Shown here piece after piece: positions 18,333-27,341 of a stretch of DNA of 64,000 bases; within the stretch, counting starts at the first letter, position 1; each line of letters opens with the position of its first letter. The DNA lies in contig JAQGMR010000053.1 in the NCBI GenBank assembly GCA_028292265.1, positions 62,001-126,000 on the forward strand. The letters run 5' to 3'. The stretch is from Herminiimonas sp. GTDB lineage: Bacteria; Pseudomonadota; Gammaproteobacteria; Burkholderiales; Burkholderiaceae_D. A program made the translations under genes and the position numbers. A model generated the notes under the pieces. The model saw only the letters and a program-made list of their open reading frames with translations. It ran no database searches and was not told the DNA's origin.

Positions 18333-18887
18333 TCAAAAGCCCAAATAAGAATTCTGTTTATCCGCGCGGAGCGACTCACTCCGTAACGCGACCTGCAATT
18401 CACGTGCAAACTTGCGCCGCGCCGACTGCGCCACAAACCGGCCAACCTCAAGGCGCCGACCGCATGGGTTGGCACTGCCTCGACCGGCCAACGGGGTGAT
18501 CGACCCCTGTCCCTGCTGCCCCTGCTGTCCCTGCGTATCGCGACAATGCAGTCCGACCATGCCGCGATACACGCCCGGGATATCGACCGTAACCAGCCGA
18601 CCATCCAGTCTCGTCTGCCGCGCCACGCCCGCTTCGACGAGTTCAACGAGCAAGTCGCCGTCATCAAGAACGATCCGCTCGTGATCGTTGGCATGGCGTC
18701 CGTAGTACAGGAAAGCCAACCCGACAGCGAGCATTTCCGGGATGGCAAAACAAAGGACATACCAGGCGCCGCGGACCGTGGCAAAAACTGCGACCGTCAG
18801 GGACGCTGCGCACAAAGCCCCATAGACCGCGAGTAACTGACGCGGTGATATTGAACAGTTGCGCTTCAGGACCCATTCGGCTGTCAT
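18333..18887 (-). CDS. DUF2244 family membrane protein
   Basis: About 184 residues with two adjacent transmembrane helices near the N-terminus (residues about 18-62) followed by a cytoplasmic beta-rich domain (ERIVLDDGDLLVEL). DUF2244 proteins sit upstream of ctaC in many alpha- and betaproteobacteria; function is unknown. Between residues about 120 and 145 there is a Gln/Gly tract (QGQQGQQGQG) encoded by a short direct repeat, which seems to be a lineage-specific expansion. The ATG at 18887 is preferred over one at 18926. It ends seven bases before ctaC and is probably the first gene of the oxidase operon. Confidence 0.82.
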   Translation of the reverse strand: MTAEWVLKRNCSISPRQLLAVYGALCAASLTVAVFATVRGAWYVLCFAIPEMLAVGLAFLYYGRHANDHERIVLDDGDLLVELVEAGVARQTRLDGRLVTVDIPGVYRGMVGLHCRDTQGQQGQQGQGSITPLAGRGSANPCGRRLEVGRFVAQSARRKFARELQVALRSESLRADKQNSYLGF

Positions 18888-19098
18888 GCTACGCACCCAG
18901 ACGCGGCTGCCATGCCAGGAACCCAAACGCGCCGCTCGTCAGATACTGGCCGCAACGAGAACTTAACGACAGACAAGCTGGATCGCCGAAATACGGCACG
19001 CGCTTCGCCGCGCAAAACCAACGAAGTATAAGTCTTAACCGGGGTGGTTATCAAGCACAACGCTTGCCACATGGGCACCGTCCCCACGTCCTGAGAGC

Positions 19099-20025
19099 TC
19101 ACTTCTTCCTCGACTCGAAGCGCACGATCCACTCGCCCGCCGCCGTGGTCCGACTCACCGGCCTGAACGCATGCCCGTAGATAATTTCGAAGGTCAGCGC
19201 GATCAAGCCGTCCGGGCCGCGTGCATTTTCCAGCTGCTCTGTGAGACGACCGTAGGCCCCACGCCCCAATAGACCGTGGGGCCGGTCCGATCGCGGGTTG
19301 CCACCAAGAGATTGAACGTCGGTTAGCAGGCTTGCGGCGGACTTGTAGGTTACCGTAAGTACCTCCATGTCCATGACCGGGGTAGCAAAACCGGCACCGA
19401 TCAGCATGTCGCCAAAATCATGCATGTCGACGAACGGCAGCGTGTGAGGCGCGTCGTTCACGGCGGCGAACGCGGCACGCAATTCGCGGAAGGTGTCGGG
19501 CCCAAAACAGGAAAACATGAGGAGTCCATCGGGCCGCAGAACCCGGCGCCATTCGGCGAATATCTTGTCTGGCTGCGGATGCCAGTGCAAGGCGAGATTC
19601 GACCAGACCAGGTTGACGCTTTCATTGGGCAGGGGGAGCGCGGCGAAGTCGCCGCACACCAGGTCGAAAGCCTCGGCACCGCCGGACAGGGCCGTCGTCG
19701 GCAACCAGCGCCGCAACGCCTTTTCCATGGTTGATCGCCCTTGCGCCTGGGCACGCTTCCCCTCGTTTAGCATGGGCGGCGAAGCGTCGAGGCCGATCAC
19801 CTGCGCCGCGCCAAAGCGCTGTCGCAATGCCGGCAAGTCGGCGCCGGTGCCGCATCCGGCGTCGAGCACACGCTGCGGCGCTATCTTGACGAGGTCGAGG
19901 CGCTCGAGCATGCGCCCTGAAATTTCGCGTCGCAAGAAATTGGATTCAGCGATCCGCCCGGGTGAGCTGAAAAGTCGGCGGACCAGGTTGAGGTCGATTG
20001 GCGCGCTGCGGTCTTCGGAAGGCAT
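19099..20025 (-). CDS. SAM-dependent methyltransferase, BioC-like
   Basis: A 308-residue class I methyltransferase. The SAM-binding motif is VLDAGCGTGADL and the post-motif sequence LPLPNESVNLVWSNLALHWHPQPD matches BioC, which methylates malonyl-ACP to prime pimelate synthesis for biotin. The C-terminal region with IYGHAF is also BioC-like. No other bio genes are nearby, so the biotin role rests on similarity alone; an alternative is a methyltransferase of the NDUFAF5 type. The start at 20025 gives normal length; an in-frame ATG at 20121 is possible. Confidence 0.82.
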   Translation of the reverse strand: MPSEDRSAPIDLNLVRRLFSSPGRIAESNFLRREISGRMLERLDLVKIAPQRVLDAGCGTGADLPALRQRFGAAQVIGLDASPPMLNEGKRAQAQGRSTMEKALRRWLPTTALSGGAEAFDLVCGDFAALPLPNESVNLVWSNLALHWHPQPDKIFAEWRRVLRPDGLLMFSCFGPDTFRELRAAFAAVNDAPHTLPFVDMHDFGDMLIGAGFATPVMDMEVLTVTYKSAASLLTDVQSLGGNPRSDRPHGLLGRGAYGRLTEQLENARGPDGLIALTFEIIYGHAFRPVSRTTAAGEWIVRFESRKK

Positions 20026-20138
20026 GACGGGGCGGACGGGCAACCAGGTTTTTGCAGAAAGGTTATACGGACGGGAAAGGCCCTGCCCGAAGTGAGATAA
20101 TCGCGAGCAGTTTACACGCATGAAGGCCTGACCGCTGC

Positions 20139-20993
20139 ATGACACTCCGACTAAGCCAAAGGGTTCTTGATGGACTGCCCTCGCTCTCCGCGACCTTGGG
20201 CCGACTCGTTCGCGCAGCGCTTCCGGCGAGTTGTGCGTTATGCGGCAGGGACGCAAGCGATGGCCTCTGTGCCGTCTGTGCCGCGCGCTACTTCGGCCAG
20301 GCGGCGGCCCGCTGCCGCCAGTGCGGGCTGGCTGTCATGACCAGTGTGACCGGGGTGACCGGCATAACGGTGGCCAGTGCCCGCTGTGGCGCCTGTCTGG
20401 CGCATTCACCGTCCTTCGACGCGACCATCGTCGCAAGCGAATACGCCGCACCCGCCGACCAGTTGGTACTGGGCCTGAAATTCGGCGCACAGCTTGCACT
20501 CGCGCCTTTGCTGGCCCGCCTGTTACGCGACAGCGTGCTGCGCGCCGATGCTGAAATGCAGGCACACGGCTTGCCCGAACTTATCACGGCGGTGCCTCTC
20601 GGTGCCAACCGTCTTGCTTCACGCGGCTTCAACCAGGCACTGGAAATTGCGCGGCCGCTGTCAAGGGCACTTGGCATACCGCTCATGCCGCGCCTGATGC
20701 TGCGCCTGCGCGACACGTTGCCGCAATCAAGGCTCTCACCAGCCCAGCGCAAGCACAACGTAGAGCATGCTTTTACCCTCACGCCGGCCGGCATTGACGC
20801 AGTGCGCGGGCGGCACGTCGGCATGGTGGACGATGTCATGACGACCGGCGATACGCTGGATGAAGTGGCAGCGACGCTCAAGCGATTCGGGGCCAGGAGA
20901 GTGACGAACCTGGTGTTCGCGCGGACCGCGCCGCGTCCTGCGACGGTTCAGGATGCGTATGTTGCCAACAGGAGAACAGCTTGTTTCACGTAG
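20139..20993 (+). CDS. comF: ComF family phosphoribosyltransferase-like protein
   Basis: A 284-residue cytoplasmic protein with an N-terminal zinc-finger region (CALCG, CAVC, CRQCG, CGAC) and a C-terminal type I phosphoribosyltransferase domain whose PRPP loop reads [17 protein letters not shown]. The [22 protein letters not shown] segment is the ComF hallmark. ComF/GntX proteins are linked to DNA uptake or use of DNA as nutrient; the biochemical activity is unsettled. It is divergent from the BioC-like gene and overlaps trmL by 13 bases. Confidence 0.92.
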   Translation: MTLRLSQRVLDGLPSLSATLGRLVRAALPASCALCGRDASDGLCAVCAARYFGQAAARCRQCGLAVMTSVTGVTGITVASARCGACLAHSPSFDATIVASEYAAPADQLVLGLKFGAQLALAPLLARLLRDSVLRADAEMQAHGLPELITAVPLGANRLASRGFNQALEIARPLSRALGIPLMPRLMLRLRDTLPQSRLSPAQRKHNVEHAFTLTPAGIDAVRGRHVGMVDDVMTTGDTLDEVAATLKRFGARRVTNLVFARTAPRPATVQDAYVANRRTACFT

Positions 20994-21451
20994 TATTGGT
21001 CGAACCTGAGATTCCGCCCAACACGGGTAACGTCATTCGGCTATGCGCCAACACTGGCGCGCATTTGCATCTCGTCGAACCACTCGGCTTCCCGCTTGAC
21101 GATGCGAAGATGCGGCGAGCAGGGCTCGACTATCACGACTACGCGACCATGCAGGTGCACCGTGACTGGAATGCTTTCCTGACTGCGGCAACGCCCGACC
21201 CGGCACGGATGTTCGCCATGACGACCCACGGCTCGACCGCCTTTGCTGAAGCGCGCTTTCAGCCGGGAGACGTGTTTGTGTTCGGGTCGGAAACGCGAGG
21301 ACTGGATCCTGCACTGCTGATGCGCTTCCCCGCCGGACAGCGCCTCCGCCTGCCAATGCGCCCGCAAAGTCGAAGCCTTAACCTGTCGAACACCGTTGCG
21401 GTGGTCGTCTACGAAGCATGGCGGCAGCAGGGCTACGCCGGTGGCGCCTGA
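20981..21451 (+). CDS. trmL: tRNA (cytidine(34)-2'-O)-methyltransferase
   Basis: A 156-residue SPOUT-class enzyme that methylates the wobble nucleotide of leucine tRNAs. Family signatures: [22 protein letters not shown] at the N-terminus, [10 protein letters not shown] in the middle and the knotted C-terminus [19 protein letters not shown]. Translation begins at a TTG inside the comF gene with AGGAG about six bases upstream, indicating translational coupling. The complete trefoil-knot motifs make the call firm. Confidence 0.95.
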   Translation: MFHVVLVEPEIPPNTGNVIRLCANTGAHLHLVEPLGFPLDDAKMRRAGLDYHDYATMQVHRDWNAFLTAATPDPARMFAMTTHGSTAFAEARFQPGDVFVFGSETRGLDPALLMRFPAGQRLRLPMRPQSRSLNLSNTVAVVVYEAWRQQGYAGGA

Positions 21452-21568
21452 TATACTTCTGCCGATCCGCCAGGCCGCATCAGCCCAGTTGACGAATGCG
21501 ATGCGCCTGGCGCCGCCGCATCGTCCCGGATCCAACTCCACCCACTCCACTCTTGCTCCAAGGCGTTC

Positions 21569-22114
21569 ATGATTTCCCGCATTCTCTGCGTTCTTCCCGC
21601 ACTGCTCCTTTCTACTACGCTGGTATTCGCGCACAGCTTCCAGGTAGGCGACCTCAAAATCGGCCACCCTTACGCACTGCCGAGCATTGCGCAGCAACTG
21701 ACCGGCGCGGCCTATCTCTCGATAGAAAACACTGGGCAATCGGCCGATCGCCTGCTGTCAGTCAGTACGCAAGCGGCGCGCAGCGCGACCTTGCACACCA
21801 TGACCATGGACGGCAATATCATGCGTATGCGCGAAGCGGACGCAATGACGATCAAACCGGGCGCCACGGTGGTCATGAAACCGGGCATGGGTTTTCACAT
21901 CATGCTCACCGGTCTGAAATCGCCACTGAAAGTTGGCGACCGTTTTCCGATAACGCTTACTTTTGAGAAGAACGGCAAGCTGGAGGTCACCGTGGTGGTA
22001 CAGGATAAGGAAGCACGGTCCGCCGCGGCTTCGGGCTCTGCTTCGGCTTCGGGTTCAACTGCGGGCGGAGCATCAGAACCGGCACCCGGCGCCGCTCACC
22101 AGCATCAACATTAA
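21569..22114 (+). CDS. PCu(A)C periplasmic copper chaperone
   Basis: A 181-residue secreted protein with a signal peptide (cleavage near VFAHS). The DUF461/PCu(A)C domain binds Cu(I) through the His/Met set seen in HTMTMDGNIMRMRE and KPGMGFHIML. A C-terminal extension of about 30 residues is Ser/Ala/Gly-rich and ends in HQHQH, a possible extra metal site. PCu(A)C works with SCO proteins to build the CuA site, so this gene is functionally linked to the oxidase cluster upstream even though trmL and comF lie between them. Confidence 0.92.
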   Translation: MISRILCVLPALLLSTTLVFAHSFQVGDLKIGHPYALPSIAQQLTGAAYLSIENTGQSADRLLSVSTQAARSATLHTMTMDGNIMRMREADAMTIKPGATVVMKPGMGFHIMLTGLKSPLKVGDRFPITLTFEKNGKLEVTVVVQDKEARSAAASGSASASGSTAGGASEPAPGAAHQHQH

Positions 22115-22167
22115 TCTGCTTTCGAATTGACGCAGTGCCAGTCATGCCTGGCCCGGTCAGTGGTCCC

Positions 22168-23175
22168 CTAGACGCTCGCCAGCTTGAAACGCGGCTGCAT
22201 CTCGCCCGTCACGATACCCCGATAGTTGCGAAATTGCGGCCGACTCCAGGCGGCCAGCGGCGACGCTTGCGGCGTTTTCAACAAGCCGAGTTGGCGCAGC
22301 ACTTCGACCGCGACGCATTGCAGAGCACGTCCGTCGCCACTCTCTACCTTGATCGCAATCCCGATTCCCAGCGAGCGGATGCCGATCGCCTGCACGCCTT
22401 CAGCGCCGACCTTGGCGACCCAGTCGCCCGGAGCGCATTGCATCATGGCGAGATCGCTGCGTCCGGCGCCAGAGACAAACTCGGGATGCGCGGCCATGGC
22501 GTGAAACAGCACGCTAAGCGTATCGCCGAATTCCGCGTCCGCCACGCCGCTCGCCAGGCGGGCATAGGCAAACGCCAGCCGCCACAGCGGCATTGCGTAA
22601 TTCGGCGCCGAGCAGCCGTCAATCCCCTGCTTGAGACTTTCCTGCGAAAGGCCAGTGAAATGCGAGAGGCTGTGGCGAACTGCTTTTTGGACCGGGTGGT
22701 CCGGGTCGAGATAGCTGTCCGTCGGCGCCTCGTGCATCACGCACCATGCCAGGAAGCCGGCATGCTTGCCACTGCAATTGTTGTGGAGTTGATTGAATTG
22801 CGCCTGGGCCGGCAATGGCAGTTCAAGCGCTGCAAAGTGCAGCGGCGGATGACATCCGCAATGTAAATGCTGTTCGCCGCAACCGATTTTTCCCAGCATG
22901 TCGCGCACCGCCTGGACATGCATCGGCTCGCCGGAATGGCTGGCGCACATTAACGCAATTTCGCGTTCGGTAAAGCCCATGGTCGACGGTCCGTCCGCCG
23001 CGACGAAGGGGGCTGCCTGGAACGGCTTGATGGTGGAGCGGGTGAAGGTGAGAAAGTCCGGATCGCCGGCGCTGTAGATCAGGTCGCCGCGTTGATTCAC
23101 GACCGCAACAGATCCACGGTGGACCGATTCCACCTCCTGGCCGCGGGTCGAGACTGCGAGAACAACAGTATCCAT
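22168..23175 (-). CDS. L-asparaginase II, Rhizobium-type
   Basis: A 335-residue enzyme of the thermolabile asparaginase family (PF06089), unrelated to the E. coli type. It carries RSTIKPFQAAPFV with the serine and lysine of the active site, MCASHSGEP, NNCSGKHAGFL, and DGCSAPNYAMPL. It hydrolyses asparagine to aspartate and ammonia in the cytoplasm. The ATG at 23175 has GGAGAG upstream; an in-frame start at 23214 is less likely. It is probably co-transcribed with the hldE-type gene 59 bp upstream. Confidence 0.92.
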   Translation of the reverse strand: MDTVVLAVSTRGQEVESVHRGSVAVVNQRGDLIYSAGDPDFLTFTRSTIKPFQAAPFVAADGPSTMGFTEREIALMCASHSGEPMHVQAVRDMLGKIGCGEQHLHCGCHPPLHFAALELPLPAQAQFNQLHNNCSGKHAGFLAWCVMHEAPTDSYLDPDHPVQKAVRHSLSHFTGLSQESLKQGIDGCSAPNYAMPLWRLAFAYARLASGVADAEFGDTLSVLFHAMAAHPEFVSGAGRSDLAMMQCAPGDWVAKVGAEGVQAIGIRSLGIGIAIKVESGDGRALQCVAVEVLRQLGLLKTPQASPLAAWSRPQFRNYRGIVTGEMQPRFKLASV

Positions 23176-23234
23176 GCAACTCTCCGGTAATGCGGCCTGC
23201 GCAACCATCAACATGGAACTGGAACCAGAAACGA

Positions 23235-23714
23235 CTATCGCGATCGCGCGACTCTCTCCAGCAGACTTGTGGTCGAGCGTTGGTGCTCGAAATCGATTGC
23301 CACCGCCCGGCCGCCATACGCTGTAACGGCCTGGCCTTCCGGAATGGCGGCCATGTCATAGTCGCCGCCCTTGGCGTAGATATCGGGCCTGGCGCGCAAC
23401 ACGACCTGCAGCGCGGTGTCTTCCTCGAAGCAGACGACCAGGCTCACCGATTCCAGCGCCGCTAGCACTGCCATCCGGTCTTCACATGTATTGAGCGGCC
23501 GGTCCGGACCCTTGCCAAGCCGCTTAACCGAGCGGTCGGTATTCACCGCTACCACGAGCGATCCGCCGAGCGCTCGCGCTTGCGCGAGGTAAGTCACATG
23601 TCCGCGATGGAGAATGTCAAAGACGCCATTGGTCATCACAACCGGCTTGGGCAAGCGGGAGACCCGCTCAGCCAGTGCGACTGGCGACACTATTTTTTCT
23701 TCGAAATCTGGCAT
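23235..23714 (-). CDS. rfaE2: D-glycero-beta-D-manno-heptose 1-phosphate adenylyltransferase
   Basis: A 159-residue nucleotidyltransferase equal to the C-terminal half of E. coli HldE; betaproteobacteria encode the two halves separately. It makes ADP-heptose for the lipopolysaccharide inner core. The motif TNGVFDILHRGHVTYL holds the HxGH ATP site and VVAVNTDRSVKRLKG-like residues (VNTDRSVKRLGK) follow. The start MPDFEEK at 23714 gives the normal family length; the open frame continues upstream without conserved sequence. Confidence 0.93.
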   Translation of the reverse strand: MPDFEEKIVSPVALAERVSRLPKPVVMTNGVFDILHRGHVTYLAQARALGGSLVVAVNTDRSVKRLGKGPDRPLNTCEDRMAVLAALESVSLVVCFEEDTALQVVLRARPDIYAKGGDYDMAAIPEGQAVTAYGGRAVAIDFEHQRSTTSLLERVARSR

Positions 23715-23896
23715 GGGCGATAGCAGGAAATTTATAGTAGGCGACACAAGGGAAAACCGGCGGAAGCGGGTCGTGCAGAACCGCCACCATGCCTCCGATG
23801 CCATCTGGACCGTCGGCCGCCCTGTCCCACACTTTCGACGCGCGCGCGACAGAAAAACTGCCGTGCAACGCATCCCGTTCTTCCGCCGCGCAGGCT

Positions 23897-24754
23897 CTAG
23901 GCAGGCGCCACCTTGCCGGCCAGCGCCAGGCGCGCGAGTACTTCCTTGCGATAGCGGTTCAACTCCTGGACCGAACCGAAGGTGCGCTCGAAAAGTAGCG
24001 ACATATTGTGCAGGATACGCTCAATAACCTTGCGCTCCCATTCGGCGTCGAACTTGATCTGCTGGTCAAGCCAGGCTTCCAGCCAGTCCGGATCCGGCAA
24101 TCGGCTTTGTACCGTGTCATTCGGGAACAGGGCCTGATTAACGTGCAGATTGGTCGGGTGCAGCGGCTTGTCAGTGCGCCGGGCAGACGCCATCAATACG
24201 CCGATTTTGGCGAAGGCGGCGCGAGCAATATCGCCACATTCCTGCAACGCCTTTTTCATATAGCGCAGGTATGCCCCGCCGTGGCGCGCTTCGTCCTGGC
24301 TGATGATTTTGTAGATCTGCTTGATGACCGGTTCAGTGTGCCAGTCGGCGGCACACCGGTACCAATGGTTGAGCCGGATCTCGCCGCAAAAATGGAGCAT
24401 CAGGGTTTCGAGCGCAGGGGCCGGGTCGAACTCGAACCGGACGTTGTCCAGCTCTTCTTCGCTCGGCAGGAAATCGGGGCGGAAGCGCCGCAGATACTCC
24501 ATCAGGACCAGTGAATGTTTCTGCTCTTCGAAAAACCAGACGGACATGAATGCACTGAAATCGCTGTCGCCACGATTGTCCCGCAAGAACATCTCAGTTG
24601 CGGGTAGTGCCGACCACTCAGTGATTGCGTTCATTTTGATCGTCCGCGCCTGTTCATCCGTCAGTTTCGACGGGTCGAACTGGTCCCACGGAATATCGGT
24701 TTCCATGTTCCAGCGAACTTGTTCAAGCGATTTGAATAACTCTGGGTACAGCAT
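23897..24754 (-). CDS. Ferritin-like diiron protein, acyl-ACP desaturase-like
   Basis: A 285-residue all-helical protein. Carboxylate/histidine pairs typical of a ferritin-like diiron centre are visible: WFFEEQKHSLVLMEYL, CGEIRLNHWYRC and SQDEARHGGAYLRYM, giving E/ExxH and DExRH ligand sets. The spacing resembles the acyl-ACP desaturase family, but the whole sequence is not a plain DesA. It is widespread in betaproteobacteria under the name ferritin-like or acyl-ACP desaturase. Substrate unknown. The ATG at 24754 is the first in frame; a 455-base gap lies upstream. Confidence 0.75.
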   Translation of the reverse strand: MLYPELFKSLEQVRWNMETDIPWDQFDPSKLTDEQARTIKMNAITEWSALPATEMFLRDNRGDSDFSAFMSVWFFEEQKHSLVLMEYLRRFRPDFLPSEEELDNVRFEFDPAPALETLMLHFCGEIRLNHWYRCAADWHTEPVIKQIYKIISQDEARHGGAYLRYMKKALQECGDIARAAFAKIGVLMASARRTDKPLHPTNLHVNQALFPNDTVQSRLPDPDWLEAWLDQQIKFDAEWERKVIERILHNMSLLFERTFGSVQELNRYRKEVLARLALAGKVAPA

Positions 24755-25209
24755 ACGAACCTTCTAAAGTTAAGTGCTTGATTCTATCAAGAAAAACGCG
24801 AAAGACGTCAATGAGCGCGATTGACGAACGAACCGACGGAATTACCAAGTTCTGCATTTCCGACTAGCGGGGAACACAACCCATATAGCCATATACGGGG
24901 TTTCTGGCTGCATGGATGTATCGAGCGGCAGTGACCGCCCTAGTCATCCCATTCCACTTTGGCCTTCCCGAAACCGCCATCGTTGCAACGCAAAAATGTT
25001 GAATCCGATGCGCATCCCGCCGCGTATTGATTCATGGAGACGCACCCGAACCGGTTCCGCCGCATGTCTGGCCAGACTGGTTCCAGTCAATCTCATTGTG
25101 CAAAAGCGAGGCGCACGCCCCCCGGCACCACTGGGTTAGCCGCCGCTGCACTTTTTGTACCAGGCGCCTCTTTAATGCCTGGTGCGTTCAGCCTTCTGAG
25201 GGAGAAGCG
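24755..25209. other. Divergent promoter region upstream of the cfa-type operon
   Basis: This 455-base region contains no supportable gene. It separates the minus-strand diiron gene from the plus-strand eight-gene lipid operon, so promoters in both directions are expected. A near-palindromic element at 25159-25183 is described separately, and the direct repeat CATATAGC/CATATACG lies near 24882-24896. I could not identify an ECF-sigma promoter with certainty. Confidence 0.4.
25159..25183. promoter_or_regulatory. Inverted repeat ACCAGGC-N11-GCCTGGT upstream of lipid operon
   Basis: A perfect 7-bp inverted repeat with an 11-base, AT-leaning spacer lies 27 bases before the ATG of the first gene and just ahead of its ribosome binding site. 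It could be an operator for a dimeric regulator or a leader hairpin. No regulator is encoded next to it. Operator function is inference from position only. Confidence 0.4.
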
Positions 25210-26514
25210 ATGAAATTAGCCGTCGTTGGTGCCGGTATTGCCGGCTTGTCGTGCGCATGGCGCCTTGCCGGGACTGGCCACGACGTTACCCTGTTCGAGG
25301 CGAATGATTATTTCGGCGGTCACACCCATACGGTTGACGTGGAACTCGACGGATTTACCCATGGCGTTGATACCGGTTTCCTGGTTTTCAATCACAAAAC
25401 CTACCCCAATCTCGTCGCCCTTTTCGCTGAACTTCAGATCGAAACCGCAGCGACCGACATGTCGTTCTCGGTCAAGCATGCTCTTCCATCAAACGGCAGA
25501 CCGCGCCTTGAATGGTCGGGCGGAAGCCTTGACACCGTTTTTGCACAGCGCAGGAACCTGGGAAGCCCGCGCTTTTTGCGTATGCTCCGCGATATCCTGC
25601 GCTTCAACAAGCAGTCTACGTCCCTCGCGTCCTCGTCCACTGACATTGAACTGAGCTGCTCGCTCGGCGACTTCTTGCAGCGGCACCGCTACAGCGACGA
25701 ATTCCGTGACTGGTACCTCCTGCCAATGGCAGGCTGCATCTGGTCTTGCCCGACCGCGCAGATGCTGGCGTTCCCCGTATCGACTTTCGTCCGCTTCTGC
25801 CATAACCACGGCCTGTTGCAGGTTAGCGACCGGCCCCAATGGCACACTGTCCGCGGCGGCGCCCGCCAATATGTCGAAAAACTGCTGGCGGCCATCCCCC
25901 AGCAACGGCTCGCTGCGCCCGTCGTTGCAATACGACGTGTCAATCCCGGACAGGTTCCGCAGGTGCGGGTAGACACGGCCGTGGGCAGTGAAATGTTCGA
26001 CCAGGTTGTCATCGCTTGCCATAGCGACCAGTCGTTGCGCCTGATAGCAGATCCCACACCGGAAGAGCACGACATCCTGGCGGCCGTGAAATACCAGCAG
26101 AACCGCGCGGTGCTGCACACCGACGCATCGGTATTGCCGGAGTTGCGCAAAACCTGGTCCGCCTGGAACTATCAAAGCATCTCCGGCGCAGAGCCGCGCG
26201 TATGCGTCCACTACCTTATCAACAAGCTGCAACCGCTGCCTTTCTCGACGCCGGTCATCGTTTCCCTGAATCCGGTGCAGGAACCGGCCAGCCGAAGCAT
26301 CATTGGCAGCTTCGATTATGCGCATCCGGTGTTCGACGCCGCTGCTGTTGCGGCTCAGTCGCGCCTCGCCAATGTGCAGGGGCGTCGCAATCTCTGGTTC
26401 GCCGGCGCGTGGACCGGCTATGGGTTTCATGAAGACGGATTGAAGTCGGGCCTGGCCGTGGCCCGTGCCATCACGCGGCAGGCCGGCATGGAGTCGCTGG
26501 GACGGGCGGCCTGA
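25210..26514 (+). CDS. FAD-dependent amine oxidase-like oxidoreductase
   Basis: A 434-residue flavoprotein, first gene of an eight-gene operon. The N-terminal Rossmann motif VGAGIAGLSCAWRL and the FEANDYFGGHTHTV segment bind FAD; the C-terminal FAGAWTGYGFHEDGLKSG closes the FAD site. In the family it is always beside DUF1365 and CFA synthase, and has been proposed to oxidise or desaturate lipid chains. The ATG at 25210 has GAGGGAGAAG upstream; earlier in-frame codons are ignored. The stop overlaps the next start as TGATG. Confidence 0.92.
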   Translation: MKLAVVGAGIAGLSCAWRLAGTGHDVTLFEANDYFGGHTHTVDVELDGFTHGVDTGFLVFNHKTYPNLVALFAELQIETAATDMSFSVKHALPSNGRPRLEWSGGSLDTVFAQRRNLGSPRFLRMLRDILRFNKQSTSLASSSTDIELSCSLGDFLQRHRYSDEFRDWYLLPMAGCIWSCPTAQMLAFPVSTFVRFCHNHGLLQVSDRPQWHTVRGGARQYVEKLLAAIPQQRLAAPVVAIRRVNPGQVPQVRVDTAVGSEMFDQVVIACHSDQSLRLIADPTPEEHDILAAVKYQQNRAVLHTDASVLPELRKTWSAWNYQSISGAEPRVCVHYLINKLQPLPFSTPVIVSLNPVQEPASRSIIGSFDYAHPVFDAAAVAAQSRLANVQGRRNLWFAGAWTGYGFHEDGLKSGLAVARAITRQAGMESLGRAA

Positions 26515-27341
26515 TGCACGCACCGCAAAGCCCTTATAACGCGTCGAACAAGCCTCAACTGTGCTTCGGCACCGTTCGGCACAAGCGCCTGCGACCTGCA
26601 ATCAATGGCTTCGCGTACGGCGTGTATTTCATCCGCCTCCCCTTGCGCAGCATGGCATCGTCCGCAGGCGCCGAATCGCCTGGCTTCAGCAGATGGTTCT
26701 CTCGCAATCGCTTCAATCTGCTGTCGTTCCATGATGCTGACCACGGCGACGGCCGGCAGCCGCTGACGCAATGGATCGACGGATTGCTGCGAGCCGAAGG
26801 CATCGGCGACGCAGACGGTGAAATCTGGCTTCAGACTTTTCCCCGCGTCCTTGGCTACGTGTTCAATCCGGTCTCGTTCTGGTTTTGCCACCGTTCCGAT
26901 GGCGCTCTGCGCGCGGTCCTGTGCGACGTTCGCAATACCTTCGGCGAAAGGCATGCCTACCTGCTCGACCAGGGCGGCCCACTGCGCTACGGGGAGGAAC
27001 TAACCGCACGCAAGGTATTTCATGTCTCGCCTTTCTGTCGCATTGAAGGCGGCTACCGGTTTCGTTTCATGCGGGCCTCACGCCAGGTGGGCGACGCGGC
27101 GCAGGAACACGTCGTCGCCCGCATCGATCACGACGATGCCCAGGGCCCTCTGCTGCAAACAAGCGTTTCCGGCATCGCGCAAGCTGCCAGCGACCGCCTC
27201 GCCCTCAAGGCATTTTTCAGTTATCCGCTGATGACGTTAGGCGTCATCGCACGGATTCACTGGCAGGCATTGCGACTGTGGCGCAAGCGCGTGCCGTTCA
27301 TTTCCAAACCCCTCCCACCTGCGAGTGATCTCTCCCGATGA
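26514..27341 (+). CDS. DUF1365 domain-containing protein
   Basis: A 275-residue protein of the DUF1365 family. Conserved segments are CFGTVRHKRLRPAINGF, WLQTFPRVLGYVFNPVSFWFCH and RNTFGERHAYLL, then KVFHVSPFCRIEGGYRFRF. No transmembrane helix is evident, except perhaps a hydrophobic patch near residue 240. The biochemical role is not established; strict neighbourhood with CFA synthase points to phospholipid acyl modification. It overlaps both neighbours (TGATG upstream, ATGA downstream), so translation of the three proteins is coupled. Confidence 0.9.
   Translation: MHAPQSPYNASNKPQLCFGTVRHKRLRPAINGFAYGVYFIRLPLRSMASSAGAESPGFSRWFSRNRFNLLSFHDADHGDGRQPLTQWIDGLLRAEGIGDADGEIWLQTFPRVLGYVFNPVSFWFCHRSDGALRAVLCDVRNTFGERHAYLLDQGGPLRYGEELTARKVFHVSPFCRIEGGYRFRFMRASRQVGDAAQEHVVARIDHDDAQGPLLQTSVSGIAQAASDRLALKAFFSYPLMTLGVIARIHWQALRLWRKRVPFISKPLPPASDLSR

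Noticed and set aside
18326..18784. N-terminal extension of ctaC upstream of 18325
   Set aside because: The real subunit II starts at the signal peptide ATG at 18325; the upstream DNA encodes the DUF2244 protein in another frame.
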